A stretch of 64,000 nt of DNA from Xenoacremonium recifei (GCA_012184525.1 WOFQ01000057.1:176521-240520); one strand, 5' to 3'; positions 32,720-44,984 are shown, numbered from the stretch's first letter. The notes: generated from the letters alone by a model not told the origin. Translations and numbers: made by a program.

Positions 32720-35091
32720 ATGGATTCATCACCGTCTTCATCATGTCGACGACCGGCATTCACGGTGCGGTCGGAATTTGGTGGCGCTAGGAGGTGGCGC
32801 AGTCGGAAGACTCGACCTTGCGATGCGTGCCGAAGGCGTAAGACAGCGTGCATCATCGAGACGATGCCACCCTGTGAGTGAAGCCCAAGTTTCTTAATAA
32901 AAAGTGTCTCAGTGCTGATATATGCGTTATTATAGGTCGTTTTTGTGAGTCTAGGGGTCTGCCGTGTGAATCTAGCCTGGGACCTCTCGTCTCAAAACGA
33001 CGAGTAAGCAGTGCTCGGTCCGCTACTCCAGAGGTCGTTGAGGCCGTTGAAGTTAGCGATATGTTCGATAGCGAAAACGGCTCGGGAGAGGAAGAATACG
33101 CAGTTTCCACAGGCTATTCGAGCCAAGGAAATCTCAGTGCGCTGGATGAGACGTCACATACACAACCTGCCAATCAGGCGTCTTCCATCCACTTACACGC
33201 AATAACGGCGGCTACCTCTGCGAGCTCACCAGCTTATTCAAGTCCCGTCAACGATAATCTATCACCAGGAACCCAGGCATCGGCATCAATCTCGAGCTCG
33301 GACTCTTACATGAACCCCGGCAGCCACACCAATGCATCACCAGGGTTGGCATACCAAGACGGCGAGAAACGTACCGCTCATTCGATTGGTCTCTCTGGTG
33401 AACAAGACACCAATCTCCTTGCATCATTGCGCTCAATCATCGTCAATGAACGTAACGCTGTGGACAACGGTGTTATTCAAGTTTTTTCTGGTGATCCGGT
33501 TTGTGGGGAACCTCCGATCCATTTCAACATGGTCTTGGATGACCTGCCATCACGAGACTTATCAACACTGGCAAAGGTGTCAAACGCCGTCGAAGAAATC
33601 GTTGGGCCACATGGCGAACGCTTAGTATCCCTATACTTTAAACATGTGCACCCCAATAACTGCCTTATTTCCGAAAGACAGTTTCGCAGTGCCTACAATG
33701 CGAACAAATTGTCCTTACCGGCTTCACTCCGCGGCGCGATCTATGGACTGGGCGCTATGATGTGGAATCGTGAGCTGGAGCCTTCAGAGTCATCTACCGT
33801 CGACATTTACGCCTTGTTCCAGCAAGCCAATTACTCACTACATACAGAATATCATGCCCCAAACCTATGGACTCTTCAAGCAGCACTTCTCTTACTACAC
33901 GAAAGACCAGGCGATAATTTCACTATGGAGACTCCTCGGACTTGGATCTTGTCTGCTCAAGTAGTAGCCATCGCGCAAATTCTTGGGCTTCATCGGGATC
34001 CAAAACTTTGGAGTCTCGCTCGATGGGAAAAGAACATGAGAAGAAAGCTCTGGTGGGCCACATACGTGAGCGATGTTTGGACTTCCATATACCACGGGAA
34101 CCCTCCACACATCTCTAACGATTCTTTTACAACATCTCCAATCGAAATTGAAGAGCTTATGGTCCAAGAGGAGGTAGAGGGCGAACTACCTCACACGCCA
34201 GACGTCGCACCTGTATCCGCTATGATCACAGAACGTGCTCGATTTGTGGAATTTGTGAAACTTAGCCGGATATTACGAGAGCTACTTGATTCTTTCTAGT
34301 ATGTGAAAGATGCTTGATCCCTGGGCACCTGCATTTGGAATTGAATTAACCCACAAAACCAGCTCTGATCGAGCCTATAAAGCAACCCTTGGAGATCCAG
34401 CCACGAGAGAGAAGAAACTCTTGAATATCGAGAACCAGCTTGAGACTTGGAGACTTATGAGCCCGAGCTGCGTGGGAAGACTGTCAACCGACAACGTACA
34501 AGACCCTAGCAATAATGGTACTTTGAATCTTTCTCCTCAACGAATGCATCTGACACGACTACAGGACCTCTCCGACTGGCATACTTTGCCATCAAGGCGC
34601 TTTTATTTCGAGCTCTCATGTGGCCAGTCACTTTGACGAGTAAACATGACCCCCAGTCGGCACTTAGACGCTTTTTTGATAAGGCTATGACGGACTTCGG
34701 TGATTTTTCCGAATTTATTGGGACCTTGGATTCAAGAATGTTGCATTGCTTTTGGGGAGCGCGTAAGAACATCCCCCAAATATCAGACGGGCGTGCGAAT
34801 GACTAACTATCTCTTCGCCTTTTCTGATTTATAGATGCACGATCCCAGCTCGTCTTGTGCGGAAACTTCGTTGTTTACCTTTTCCTCATGGCACCATCGT
34901 GGGATCGAGTACAGCTGGCGTTTCGACTTCTAGAGAGTGTCTATAATGCAATTACCAGGTTGCGAGAGTTAGCAAAAACTGAAGACGCGATTGCATTGCT
35001 CCGGCCTGCTCTATTGCGGATGGATACGCTCTTCACACAAGCAGCCACAATAATGGACACACAAGTGGTGTCGCCTGCTGTTGCTTCATGA
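32720..35091 (+). CDS. Zn2Cys6 transcription factor
   Basis: Five exons (32720-32873, 32936-34298, 34363-34517, 34565-34762, 34835-35091) encode 708 residues. The zinc cluster spans the first splice: Cys34, 37, 44, then 52, 55, 62 (CDACRRRKTAC and CRFCESRGLPC). A Ser-rich linker follows, then the fungal-specific TF domain with LHRDPKLWSLARWEKNMRRKLWW (seen in two parts) and VSDVWTSIYHGNPPHIS. The C-terminal exons continue the domain (LRLAYFAIKALLFRALMWPV, VVYLFLMAPSW). The start Met at 32720 is in frame with the cluster; another ATG at 32744 is in a wrong frame. It lies beside HyuA-DUF917 on the same strand and is the best candidate regulator of the NCS1-AKR-oxygenase-HyuA genes. Confidence 0.88.
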
Positions 35092-35421
35092 CACAGAGGT
35101 TCAGAGGTCTATTGTCCAAACACTGGATAACCTGCTATGGTAACCTGTAGGTTGATACTTACTATTGTACTGGTGATTATGTTATCATACGGCCAATTTC
35201 AAGATATAATTGGCTTGATTGGGAGTTAATCTAATGGAAATTTTAGATCGAGCGGTGTTTACAAATGAAGAAATACATTCTATTATATATAAATGAGAAC
35301 GTCTTAATGATTGTATATGCTAAAATATGAAGAGCGTGTATAGGAGATGCAATGAAAATTATGTAACTGAAGCCTAATCCGAAGAGGAGCAGGTCTATTC
35401 ACCAGCCATAGCCTTTGAACA
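35092..35421. other. Convergent intergenic region
   Basis: About 330 AT-rich bases, 3' flanks only. Nothing else seen. Confidence 0.5.
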
Positions 35422-37325
35422 TTATACCTGTCTATTCTCCGCAATGGACTTCCCTTCACATCGACTGGCTACTCCGTCTGGTTCGGCGTTTGCTTTAGTA
35501 TTGTCGGTAAGTTCCTTAAGTTTCTTGATTTCTAGAATATTGCCATTGCCCATACCCCAGCTCACGGCCAAGGCCGCAATAGCTGCAGCAATACCGACGT
35601 ACATTACTTGATCGACGCTGTTGGCATAAGACTGTACTACAGCGCGCAGAGCGGAGGCTGATAGACCCAGGTCGCGTATTGAACGAGCACCAACATCAAC
35701 GATTACATCTGGGTCAACGCCAATGATCGAGACACGCTGCTTCAACTGACTCCGGAGGCTGTTGTTAAAGATTGCATTACCGACAACCAAGAAGATTGAA
35801 CCGCCGAGGTTTTGACCGAAGAGAACAATAGATATGGCAGTGGGGATCTGCTGGAGAGGGACTAGGTTCTGAATGGCAATGAATGGCTGGAGATGGCAAC
35901 CAACGAGTCAGTAAGTGGAGGATTAAGAGGGATAATAGGAGGACTGGCGAGGAATTCGACTCACTCCCGATGAACCTGTACCGCAGCCTATACCGTAGAG
36001 AATTTGATATCCAATCCATCGAGCCGTAGGCGTCGTCGGGCTTAGGGTTGACATGGCCCCGTATCCAGCGGCAGCAATAACACACCCGGCTAAGATCCAC
36101 GGAAGATAATAGCCAGTAACCTGAGTCGCCACTCCTGTACTCACGGTAGCAAAAACCAAACCTAGCGTTGCGGGCAGCATGTGCACGCCGCTCATGAGAG
36201 GCGAATCATTGCTTATGGCTTGGAAGAAAATCGCCAGATAGTAGTCTGCCACGAGTGTGACAGCTAGACGGAAAAATTGTCCAAGGGTAGCCGAAAGAAT
36301 CACAGGGTTTCTCAGCATTGCAAAGGGAATCATGGCGCCATCGCCTTGATAGTACTCCCAAGCCAAAAATATGGCAAACGTAACAGCGGATCCAACAAAT
36401 AGGCCAATGACGACGGAGCTATTCCAGGCGTACTGATTCCCGCCGTACTCGAGTGCTAGAAGAAGCATGATGACGGCAGGACTCACGAGCATAAAACCGG
36501 GAAGATCTAGCGCCTTGAGGACAGTACCGAGAATCTGTAGTGGGGGAGGCTTAACAGTAGCCTCTGGGATGGTGTTGAAGAGAAGGCCAGCGCCAACAAG
36601 CACACCACAACAGAGGTTGAGATAGAAGACCCATCGCCACGAGGCATGAGACGTGAAAGCGCCGCCAATAATCGGACCAAGAGCGAGGCCCAACTGACCT
36701 ATGCCCACATTGATACCCATGATGGCCGGCCGTCGTTGCAGAGGGAGAACGTTGGCAACGGTGGTTATAGAGCCGGTGAAAAGACCAGAAGAGCCTAGCC
36801 CGGCGATGGCTCTACCGACGATGAGCATCGATGACGACTGGGCTGCGCCGCACAACGCTGATCCGAGCTCGAAGATGACGAAGAAGACAACGAAAGACCA
36901 CTGTATAAAAGATCAGCTTTGCGCAGGCTCATTGGCATGATCATCTTGAGTCGTGCACCTACCTTTATAGAGAAGTGTCTGTAAATCTTACCGCTCAGCG
37001 GCTGGAAGGCCGAGCTGCCGAGTTGATATGCGCTACCATACCAACCAATGTCAACAAGCGAGTTGAATTCGGACGTGATAGCTGGTGTTACCGTGGACAT
37101 AACAGCCAAATCAAGGAAAACGAGGAAATAAGAAACCACGACGGCTGTTAGAATGGAGGCAAGCCTGAAGCCCGTGGGGAAAACATGACTGAACTCGTCG
37201 CTCTTTTCAGCATCCTCCGGTGGATACTGTTGTAGAGTACCATTTTGAGAAGAAGTAGGCAAATCGCCTTCTCTGGCATCCCTTGATGAGACTGCGGAAG
37301 TCCTTTCGGGCTCTAACATGTTCAT
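35422..37325 (-). CDS. MFS transporter, DHA2-type (14 helices)
   Basis: Three exons (37325-36963, 36900-35965, 35886-35422; introns 62 and 78 nt) encode 587 residues. The N-terminal tail is hydrophilic and acidic. Helices then start at LASILTAVVVSYFLVFLDLAVMS, with the family motif LDxAVMSTVTPAI, then GWYGSAYQLGSSAFQPLSGKIY, GRAIAGLGSSGLF and the antiporter motif LGLALGPIIGGAFTSHASWRWVFYLN (in two parts). The length and helix count match 14-helix drug/toxin exporters. Two Met codons compete (37325 and 37319); the first is taken. It ends the NCS1-HyuA module on the minus strand and may export an end product or toxic intermediate. Substrate not visible. Confidence 0.88.
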
Positions 37326-37882
37326 AACAAAGGGCAGACAATCAGGCACAAGGTTAGGGTCGAGTGACAAACTCGGACTGTGACCTGTCTGTCTTAAATA
37401 AATAGACACAATTATGGGCTGCAGGAATCTCAAATCCGCTCGCTTCCGTGCATATTGGAACGGCATTGGCTTTCCTCGCCGGCTCATTTTCAAGCCGCAT
37501 CTCCGGACCGGACTCCGACGCCGCCGACCCACTAAAGACCGGACACGGATCACCCGCCCCTAGGCCATGCGCCGGCAAGAGTAAGCAAACGCGCATGCGA
37601 CAGTCTCGGCGGTGTATTCTACCGACGGGCTTTTTCACAATGGGTAAAAGGAAGTGGCTTTTAAGACAGTTGACAGGAATCTTGCATGATTCAATGGCGC
37701 CTTCGGGAAGCTTCAAGTACCGCAATGAAATGAAGTGTTGCGAGCAGCGGGTGATATTATTGAGCTACGTATGTATTAATGCAGACATAAACCTACAGGC
37801 CGCCTGGATAATATAATCTGAAAGAAAAGGTATAACTGCACAACGCGATCCAATCTATAGAGTCGGTCCAGGATTTACATGC
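37326..37882. other. Intergenic region
   Basis: About 560 bases upstream of the DHA2 exporter gene and downstream of the reductase gene. A CGG/CCG-rich patch lies at 37490-37560 (CTCCGGACCGGACTCCG), which could hold Zn2Cys6 half-sites. Confidence 0.45.
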
Positions 37883-39130
37883 TTAAGGCAACGACACAAC
37901 AATCTTCTTAGCAGAAACTCCCTTCTTCTGAACCTCCAAAGCCTCTTGGATCTTGTCTATACCTCGTCCTACCACCAGAGCCTCCGGAGCGGGCACGAAC
38001 TGTCCTGTAGCCAGAGCCTGCCCCAAATACTCCGTATAAACACGGGCCACACAGCTGGTCGGAGTCGCGACCTCCTTGATCATGACGAACTTGATCTCGA
38101 TGCCGGTTATCATCTTGCGCACGGCGAGTCTCGTCATCAGACTCATCATGTTATACATCAAACCAGGAACCACCATGGCGCCATCAAGAGTATCGGGATC
38201 TCTGCGCGACCCACCAGCCAGGGCGACAAACTTGCGCGTGGGAAGCTCTGGTGTTTTGGCAAGGCGTTCCTTCATGACAGAGGCACACACTTGGTCAGCA
38301 CCGGCTCCAACTGTCAATGCGCCAGCTAGTTCACGATCCGAGAGGGCTTGCACCATGTCTGCCACCAAGCTCTTGCTATTGTAGTCGAAGACATGTGCAG
38401 CACCAAGACCTCTAACGTATTCGAAGTTCTTGGGCGAGCACGTCGAGACGACCTCATAGCCGGCTGAGACAGCCATTTGGATACCACAGGAGCCGAGGCT
38501 CGAGGCACCGCCGGTTATAATGACAGCGTGCTTATGTTTCTTTCCCGGTGCAGGGTTGGCCCGAGCCGGCACCGTAGGCATATCGAGTCCCAGGTAGTCT
38601 TTTGAGAAAAGTCCGAATGCAGCTGTTCCGAAAGCAAGCCCTAAGACTGCAGCTTGTTCATCGGGAATGTGATCGGGGATCGGGCAGATCAAGTACTCGC
38701 GCAGGACGGGGTAGAGCTGGAAAGCTCCTTCGGCAGCGACTCCAGATTCTTTCGCGACAACAGCAGCATTGCCTGTGACTCTAGAAGAGGAAACATTAGC
38801 AGGAGATTATTGGTTTTGAATGATAGCTCGAATGCAAGGATATGCAGGATCTTCAAATGCGTACCTGTCGCCGACCTTGAAACGTGTCACGCCGGGGCCG
38901 ACCTCGACGATAGTGCCAGCACAATCCGTTCCCATCACTGCCGGGAACGTGACGTGCGGAGTAAACAAGCCGGCGACATATTGTAGCCACCAGTCGAAGG
39001 GATTGATCCCAACTGCGCCATTCTTGATAACAACTTGCCCCTTGCCTGGAGGAGTATAAGGTGCATCGCGGACTGTGTACGCCGCCACCTTTTTGGCAGT
39101 CTGCCACGCCGCTTGGTTTTTGAGGGCCAT
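37883..39130 (-). CDS. MDR-type alcohol dehydrogenase / enoyl reductase-like oxidoreductase
   Basis: Two exons (39130-38865, 38780-37883; intron 84 nt) encode 387 residues. This is the medium-chain dehydrogenase/reductase fold. The GroES-like N-domain contains INPFDWWLQYVAG and MGTDCAGTIVEVGPGVTRFKVGDR. The Rossmann domain contains VIITGGASSLGSCGIQMAV (GASSxG) and STCSPKNFEYVRGLGA. The catalytic-zinc Cys/His set of true alcohol dehydrogenases is not evident. It is closer to the zinc-independent quinone-oxidoreductase-like and trans-acting enoyl reductase group (ToxD/LovC-like). It probably uses NADPH. It may belong to the NCS1-HyuA module as its outermost gene, or be independent; no shared promoter element was found. 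Confidence 0.88.
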
Positions 39131-42034
39131 TGGTTCTGCTGCTTAGAAGTGTCGCGGATTCTTTGGGGGCCAGACAATATGCTGTAAAACCGAAATATCC
39201 AGCTGAAACGTAGCAAGCGTGCGAAGTAGGACAGTTATTTTAACATTGTGACGGATGGGATGGGGTTTAAAAAGGACCAGAGGCTCGATTTAGGGGACAA
39301 GACGATCAATGATGGACGGCCCTTCGGATTCCGTACCTGAGCTTGTAGGCCGACGATTTTAGTGCGCCGCCCCCAAATCGGCCGAATTCTTAATCCACTT
39401 CCCCGTGCCCGAGCTCGACGTGAAGAATGCCTGGGTCATTCTCTATCCCGTTAGCCTCGGAGCCGATATCCTGCAGACGGGGTTCGGACGCCGCCGGACT
39501 TTATGAAACGGGCGGACCTCTATTTACTTGATCGATTTCGCATCGAATTAGTCTCCGGTGACAAATAAGTTATAGGAAGAGACAGAAGGAAGCATGAAGT
39601 GTCCGAAATATGGGCATTGTGCATGCGACTCGTTCTCCTAGGGCGCCTAATCGGACCGGAAGCAGGAATAGGAATCACATAAATAGATTCATATTGCAAA
39701 TGACTTGTGATAGGAATTCGAGGTCAAAAATAGAGTGCTTCTGAAAGAACATTCTCTACAGTAGCTCGGGTTAATGCAAAGAACCACGGCATAGCTGTGA
39801 TGAGTCTTGTAGATTTTTCTTCTCTTTAAACACTATAATTGTCTATTTAGTCATTCTCTATCATCCGGTATGCGTTCCAATCTTTAGGGGTTCGGCTTTG
39901 GCAACTACATGAAACATTCTGGGTTTAGAGATTCTACGATTCTGGATTGGCGGGCTCTTAAATCAGGCCAGGGGAAAGAACATCTTTGCAGAAAACTTTT
40001 GCTATTCCCGCGGGCATTCACCGTTTCTAGACAAAAAGAGTTCAGAAGAATTGTTCTAATATAGGGTATGTAGGCTGTAATCATTCGTTGCTATGAAATC
40101 TGTGAAACTAAACTTCATTACTGATCGAACAGTCTCGATAATCACATTGCGGCTGTCGCAATACAAATCACAAAGAGACTCTGCTCCCGAGGGTCCTGGG
40201 TAGTCTGAGCGCTACCGGGAATCTTACTCGGAATGATGTCGTCCTCAAAGACGAAGAAAATACCGTGGCGTTATTGGGGAAGGACAGAGCCCCCCAAAAA
40301 GAAAGACAAGCGAAGATAGAGGGAAAATGGAAACTAAGAAGTGGAATTATAGTCAACATACACTTAATTGTACAGCAACACACGGTCAGCGATTGATACC
40401 CTCGTTGAATTCCCGTGTTTCATGATCCTTATGCAGAGCCAGAGATCAACAAGGCAGCGATGCAACATAAATTTCGGGACGGCTGGTCGAGGACTCTGAA
40501 GCTTGAGGATGATTGCATTGGACTCCGAGAACATGGCAGCGGCTTAGCATTTCCGCAAGTATTCTCCATACCTTCAGCTATTGCGGGTTAGGAAAAGACC
40601 CTAATCATTTAATTCGAGAATGATGATATAATGCCCTTGCCAAGAACACTTAAAGGTCATATTGGGGTGATGTAAATTTGATCACGGAAGGCCTCAAGAT
40701 CATTCTTTAAGTCTCGATTCTACAAGATAATGTTACTGGCGTCGAACCCCTAACATGATCGCCGACAGCCCGGCGACTGATTGGGCATCCTCGCTCATTT
40801 GGTTTGCACCTTTTGCCACGGGACTATGGGAACTTTTGTTCGTGATCGAGCTTCGTACGGATGATGGGTACTCTTCGAAGCGCACCCCCAACTGAACTGG
40901 CGGGTTTCGTATCCCCATCTGTAATGAGACGGGACCTTCTTGATTCTCCATTGAAAACTGCTAAATGACGGCCTAATCTCTAGGAAACTGATAGCGGCGC
41001 AACAGAATCAGAATTTCTTGTTTGAAAAAAAGCCAAATCAACCTAGGCGTCTGAGTCAAACCGTTGTTGGGTGATTTGTGATGTCATCTCTTCTTGGCGC
41101 TGTGGACTTTGGACAATAGCTGCGGGCAGCGATGCCAACCTGTCATGCCCATTACAAGGATCAGAATCTTATAGAGGGCAGAAGGTCCTAAGCGCAACCC
41201 GGGATACGTGCTCGTACAACCACGTGGTTTATCTCGCCTCCGAAATACTAGATTGAGTTGGTTAGTGCGGCTCAGCCACCTCGTATTAGTTCAGGCTAGA
41301 CGGCCTTACTACTTGACCAGACAGTTGAGCCAGCTCATTCCCCACTGTCAATGATGGCCACGAGACTACGGAGGTCAATCAGTGTCGATACGAATAGTTT
41401 TGTATAAACGGGCCCCAAGCCTTGTGGATGTGGACGAGCTAATACGGCTGGCTCCGATAGGGCCGCTTGAAGACCCCGAAGCCGGATTTTCATATGACGT
41501 CAAGCGACGGGCAGAGCGTCTTGCTCATCCCTCGTAGCCTTTCCGTTTACTGCACAATGAGTATCCTCATCGCTCTTCCGACGCCCCGGGACTGCCACAT
41601 GGTACCCGCCTCTAAACGTCATTAGCACAAGATCAAAGACATCGCCGAAATAGACTTGTCCAAAATAAAGTTAAGTCACAATGCATGGATGTCTAAGCGG
41701 TGGAGTCTTTCTTGAAAAAGTGGCTGAGGCGTCCGAATCTGGTAAACTACTCAGCTATCGTGAAGTTGCAGATCGTCCGTCCTGAACGCAGGTAACCAGT
41801 CTCCAGGCCCCCAACATGCAACAGTTCCGGAGAATGCCTTTTTCCACCACGGATGAAGTCATTGTATCCAACTGCTGCGTTGTAGCATCGTGAGTCTCTC
41901 ATATATAAAGGTCCAAAAGCTCTCCTGTAGGTCTCTCCCATCATTCATCATTTTCCACAACCAACCACAACGAGCACTTCCAATCATATTGCAAAGACCA
42001 ATCTTTGAGGGCAGCATCTTCTTGTAAATTGATT
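39131..42034. other. 2.9-kb gene-poor region
   Basis: No supported gene. Small frames are unspliced and unlike known families, for example 72 codons at 40733-40951 on the minus strand. No LTR, tRNA or simple repeat recognised. The last 200 bases are a C/A-rich leader before the secreted repeat protein. Confidence 0.5.
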
Positions 42035-42987
42035 ATGGTTTCTAAAGCAGTTGCGATTGCTCTGGCATTTGCCTCGGTCACCTCAGCCGCTCCCACTTTG
42101 AAGCGGAGGGACGATTGCCAGAAGGCTTACGATACTTGTATTGCTGCTGGAACCCCTCAAGTTGCTTGTTCTTGCACCTTGACAGCATGCTTGGGAGAGG
42201 ATGATGCTCGCAATCGCGAGTATTGCTCCAGCGCCACTGCGTCTTTGGTGTCTTCCTCGACCATAGGGATCCCCGGGGGCTGCAACCCTGCTCATCCGGG
42301 ATCCTGCCCGTCTACATATTTCACCTATCCTACTGAGACCCCAACCGCAACGGCTCAATTCTCCTCAACCTCTGGAATTCCCGGTGGCTGCAACCCAGCT
42401 CACCCTGGGTCTTGCCCTCATCCTACTTCACCTACACTACGGAGACTGTAGTTGAAACCTTTACTTCAATCGCTGGAATTCCTGGAGGATGTAACCCAGC
42501 ACATCCTGGCTCATGCCCATCAAGCTATTTCACTTACCCAACAGCATCCACTACCGGCCAGCCGGCTAGTGCTACGGCTACAGCCGACGACCCCGGATAC
42601 CAGAACCCATCTCCTGTCCAAGGAGTGACTTGGTCTATTGAGAAACTTACTCGATACTGTGGCGAGGATGACTCCGGCTGTGACTACAACTTTGTCATCA
42701 CGGCAGGTGACAAGACAGAGCGTTGTACAGTGATTCGAATGCCGGGCTCGAATGCTGCTGTCGAGAGCTGGTCTGATGAGCCGTGTACTGAGGGATCTGA
42801 CTTCAAAGTGTCTTGGGGTTATGTGACGGACCCTGCCCCCGCGTTTGCCGTGATTACCCTCGTAAACGGCAAGAGATTGGCCTGGTTTGGCGTCTCGAAC
42901 GTCAATGAGCAGCCCGTATCACCCTCTTCACCATACGGCTCAGGGCAGTACGGAAACCTAGGCCCCGAGCAGGTATATACATACTAG
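42035..42987 (+). pseudogene. Secreted repeat protein gene with a one-base frameshift
   Basis: The frame from Met 42035 codes for a signal peptide and a Lys-Arg site (MVSKAVAIALAFASVTSAAP, then TLKRR). A small Cys-rich segment follows (DDCQKAYDTC..CSCTLTACLGEDDARNREYC). Next come copies of a repeat with core GIPGGCNPAHPGSCPS.YFTY. In the second copy the frame slips right after 42417. The reading frame continues one base out of phase, through a third copy and a C-terminal domain (GVTWSIEKLTRYCGEDDSGCDYNF to ..RLAWFGVSN), to a stop at 42987. One base is missing relative to the other two copies; the short frame would end at 42451. Downstream codons remain clean, so this is either a very recent lesion or a sequencing/assembly error. 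Function unknown; probably an extracellular or cell-surface protein. Confidence 0.75.
42266..42530 (+). repeat. Three protein-level repeats, GIPGGCNPAHPGSC core
   Basis: Copies begin at 42266, 42374 and 42475. The unit is a Gly/Cys/Pro motif followed by a short Ser/Thr-rich spacer ending in YFTY. The second copy carries the one-base deletion. Confidence 0.85.
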
Positions 42988-43871
42988 GTATGATGTGCAA
43001 GGTATCGAACAGTTCATAGCCAGGAACTGTATTAGAGGGGAAGGACACAATAGCGGACAAGTCAGATAGACACAATACAAAGTTAATGCGTGGATTTGAT
43101 GCAGAACAATTGAGCAGGGATGTGAATTTATTTATAGAATCGCGATTTAACCTTAGAATTAGTTCTCTAGATCCGAAATTTCGAAACATGGATCAGGTTT
43201 GAGAATTGGTCGCATAAAATGGTTCTGTCACCTCTACTCCGTACTGAAAATTTATGAAATCAATGGGGCCAATCTACGAGTTACGAGGAGTCTGCCGCTC
43301 GTATACGGAAATTGAACTTAGTGGGACTAACCATGAAGCGAACCACAAGTACGTCAGGGCGAGTCCATTGCAAAGGCATCCCCGTATTGATTGCTCTTGG
43401 TTCTAGAATTTCTGATCCTTGCGAAAGCAATTCACAAATTGTCTGTGTCCTCAGTCAAGGGGCACGTCGGGGTTTTTTTTCTTTTGTCGAATCTTCCCCC
43501 CCTTTCCCCCTGATTGAAAAGGTTGGGTCAAACTGAGTTGAGTCCTTTTGATACGAGAATCCACTTAAAGTCTCCCTGCCGAGGCTAACCACAGCTGAAT
43601 TGGAAAACGGACCATCGTATTGTCCCCATTTCGGATCGACAGTATGTCATAGGATACTCACCTCAGCTGGCAGCGAATTGGATCCGATCGTATTGGTGGA
43701 GGCCGTCCCTGTTTACGATGGCCAAACTAAGAATCTCATCGCGTATAGATGTGTATTAAAGGAGCCCGCGAGCGCCATCTCAATTGTCTCTACATCGGCC
43801 TTCATTCGTTTTATCCCCCACAGTCGATAACTCACTAATACTCATACACTCGTTTTGAGACCACCTTCGCA
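42988..43871. other. Promoter region of the GPI cell-wall protein gene
   Basis: About 880 bases. It contains a TACTCCGTA word (43235-43243), a T-run and pyrimidine tract at 43473-43515, and a C/T/A-rich leader just before 43872, as often seen ahead of strongly expressed fungal genes. No gene supported. Confidence 0.5.
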
Positions 43872-44984
43872 ATGGCTCCCGCAAAGTACTTGGCTCTTGC
43901 CAGCACCCTTTTGGGCGCTGCGCAGTTCGTCAACGCCTCCGCAGCCTACTCCAATGCTACCGGCGTCGTCTACACCACTGAGGTCGTCACCGCCCTCACG
44001 ACCTACTGCCCCGAGGCGACTACGCTCACCTACAACTCGAAGACGTACACCATCACTTCGGCCACCACCCTCACCATTACCGACTGCCCCTGCACTCTGA
44101 CAAAGCCCGCGGCCCCTACCGGTGACGCCTGCGCCGCCGCTTGCAGCGTCAAGTACAACAAGTGCCGCGGCTCTCCCGATGCCAACTTTGCTTCGTGCGC
44201 CTCTGAGTACGCCGAGTGCCTGGGTTACAACCCTTACAACAGCGAGGGTTCCCTTGTCACTCCTACCGCTTGCTCCGCCAAGCCCACTGCCACTCCTACC
44301 ACCTACACCGAGGTTGTGACTGCCATCACCACATACTGCCCCGAGGCTACCACTATCGCGCACAACAACAAGACCTACACTGTCACTTCGCCTACCACCC
44401 TTGTCATCACCGACTGCCCTTGCACGATCACCAAGACTTCGACCCCCGGTGCCCCCGCTTCGACGGCTCCCGCCACTTGCGCATCTATGTGCTATGATGC
44501 TTACAACAAGTGCCGCTCGTCGCCGGATGCCAACATGTCTTTCTGCGCCGCCAAGTTCTCTTCCTGCTTGGGATACTCGCCTTTTGACAGCAACGGCTCC
44601 CTGGTGACTCCCACTGCTTGCTCGGCCACTACGACTGCTACGCCTGTGCCGTCGTCTCCGGCTCCCGCCACTTGTGCGGCTAAGTGCTACGACGCTTACA
44701 ACAAGTGCCGCTCGTCGCCAGATGCCAACATGTCTTACTGCGCTGCCAAGTTCTCTGACTGCCTGGGCTACTCGCCCTTTGATAGCAACGGCTCTCTGGT
44801 AACTCCTACTGCTTGCTCTGCTACAACCGCCCCAGCCACGCTTGTGCCTGTGCCCACGGCCTCCACCAAGGCCACCACGCCTGCTGGCGTCACCACTGGC
44901 CCTGTGGTTGTTCCCACGGGCGCTGCTGGACGTATCTCTCCTGAGCATGTTCTCCTTGCTCTGGGTGCTGTTGCCCTCCTTTAA
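43872..44984 (+). CDS. GPI-anchored, Cys/Thr-rich cell-wall protein
   Basis: A single exon of 370 residues. Residues 1-24 are a signal peptide (MAPAKYLALASTLLGAAQFV). Two copies of a domain with core VVTA(L/I)TTYCPEATT..TDCPCT(L/I)TK, common in fungal wall proteins, alternate with three Cys-rich modules. The last two modules share C.(A/S)KCYDAYNKCRSSPDANMS-type sequence and end CLGYSPFDSNGSLVTP. A Thr/Pro/Ala-rich stalk, a small-residue omega-like site (GAAG) and a hydrophobic tail (HVLLALGAVALL) predict a GPI anchor. Codons end strongly in C, unlike most neighbours, which fits high expression. The role is structural or adhesive by inference. Confidence 0.9.
   Translation: MAPAKYLALASTLLGAAQFVNASAAYSNATGVVYTTEVVTALTTYCPEATTLTYNSKTYTITSATTLTITDCPCTLTKPAAPTGDACAAACSVKYNKCRGSPDANFASCASEYAECLGYNPYNSEGSLVTPTACSAKPTATPTTYTEVVTAITTYCPEATTIAHNNKTYTVTSPTTLVITDCPCTITKTSTPGAPASTAPATCASMCYDAYNKCRSSPDANMSFCAAKFSSCLGYSPFDSNGSLVTPTACSATTTATPVPSSPAPATCAAKCYDAYNKCRSSPDANMSYCAAKFSDCLGYSPFDSNGSLVTPTACSATTAPATLVPVPTASTKATTPAGVTTGPVVVPTGAAGRISPEHVLLALGAVALL
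44490..44820 (+). repeat. Near-identical 135-bp internal duplication
   Basis: Copies at about 44490-44625 and 44685-44820, both coding for the YDAYNKCRSSPDANMS module. They differ at scattered, mostly third-codon positions. A more diverged third module starts near 44130. Confidence 0.85.

Noticed and set aside
32744..32791. ATG just before the zinc-cluster exon at 32744
   Set aside because: Wrong frame and soon closed by TAG; the Met at 32720 is in frame with the Cys motif.
41680..41760. Possible tRNA-like stretch (GTCTAAGCGGTGG..GTCCGAATC)
   Set aside because: No complete cloverleaf or T-loop consensus could be drawn.
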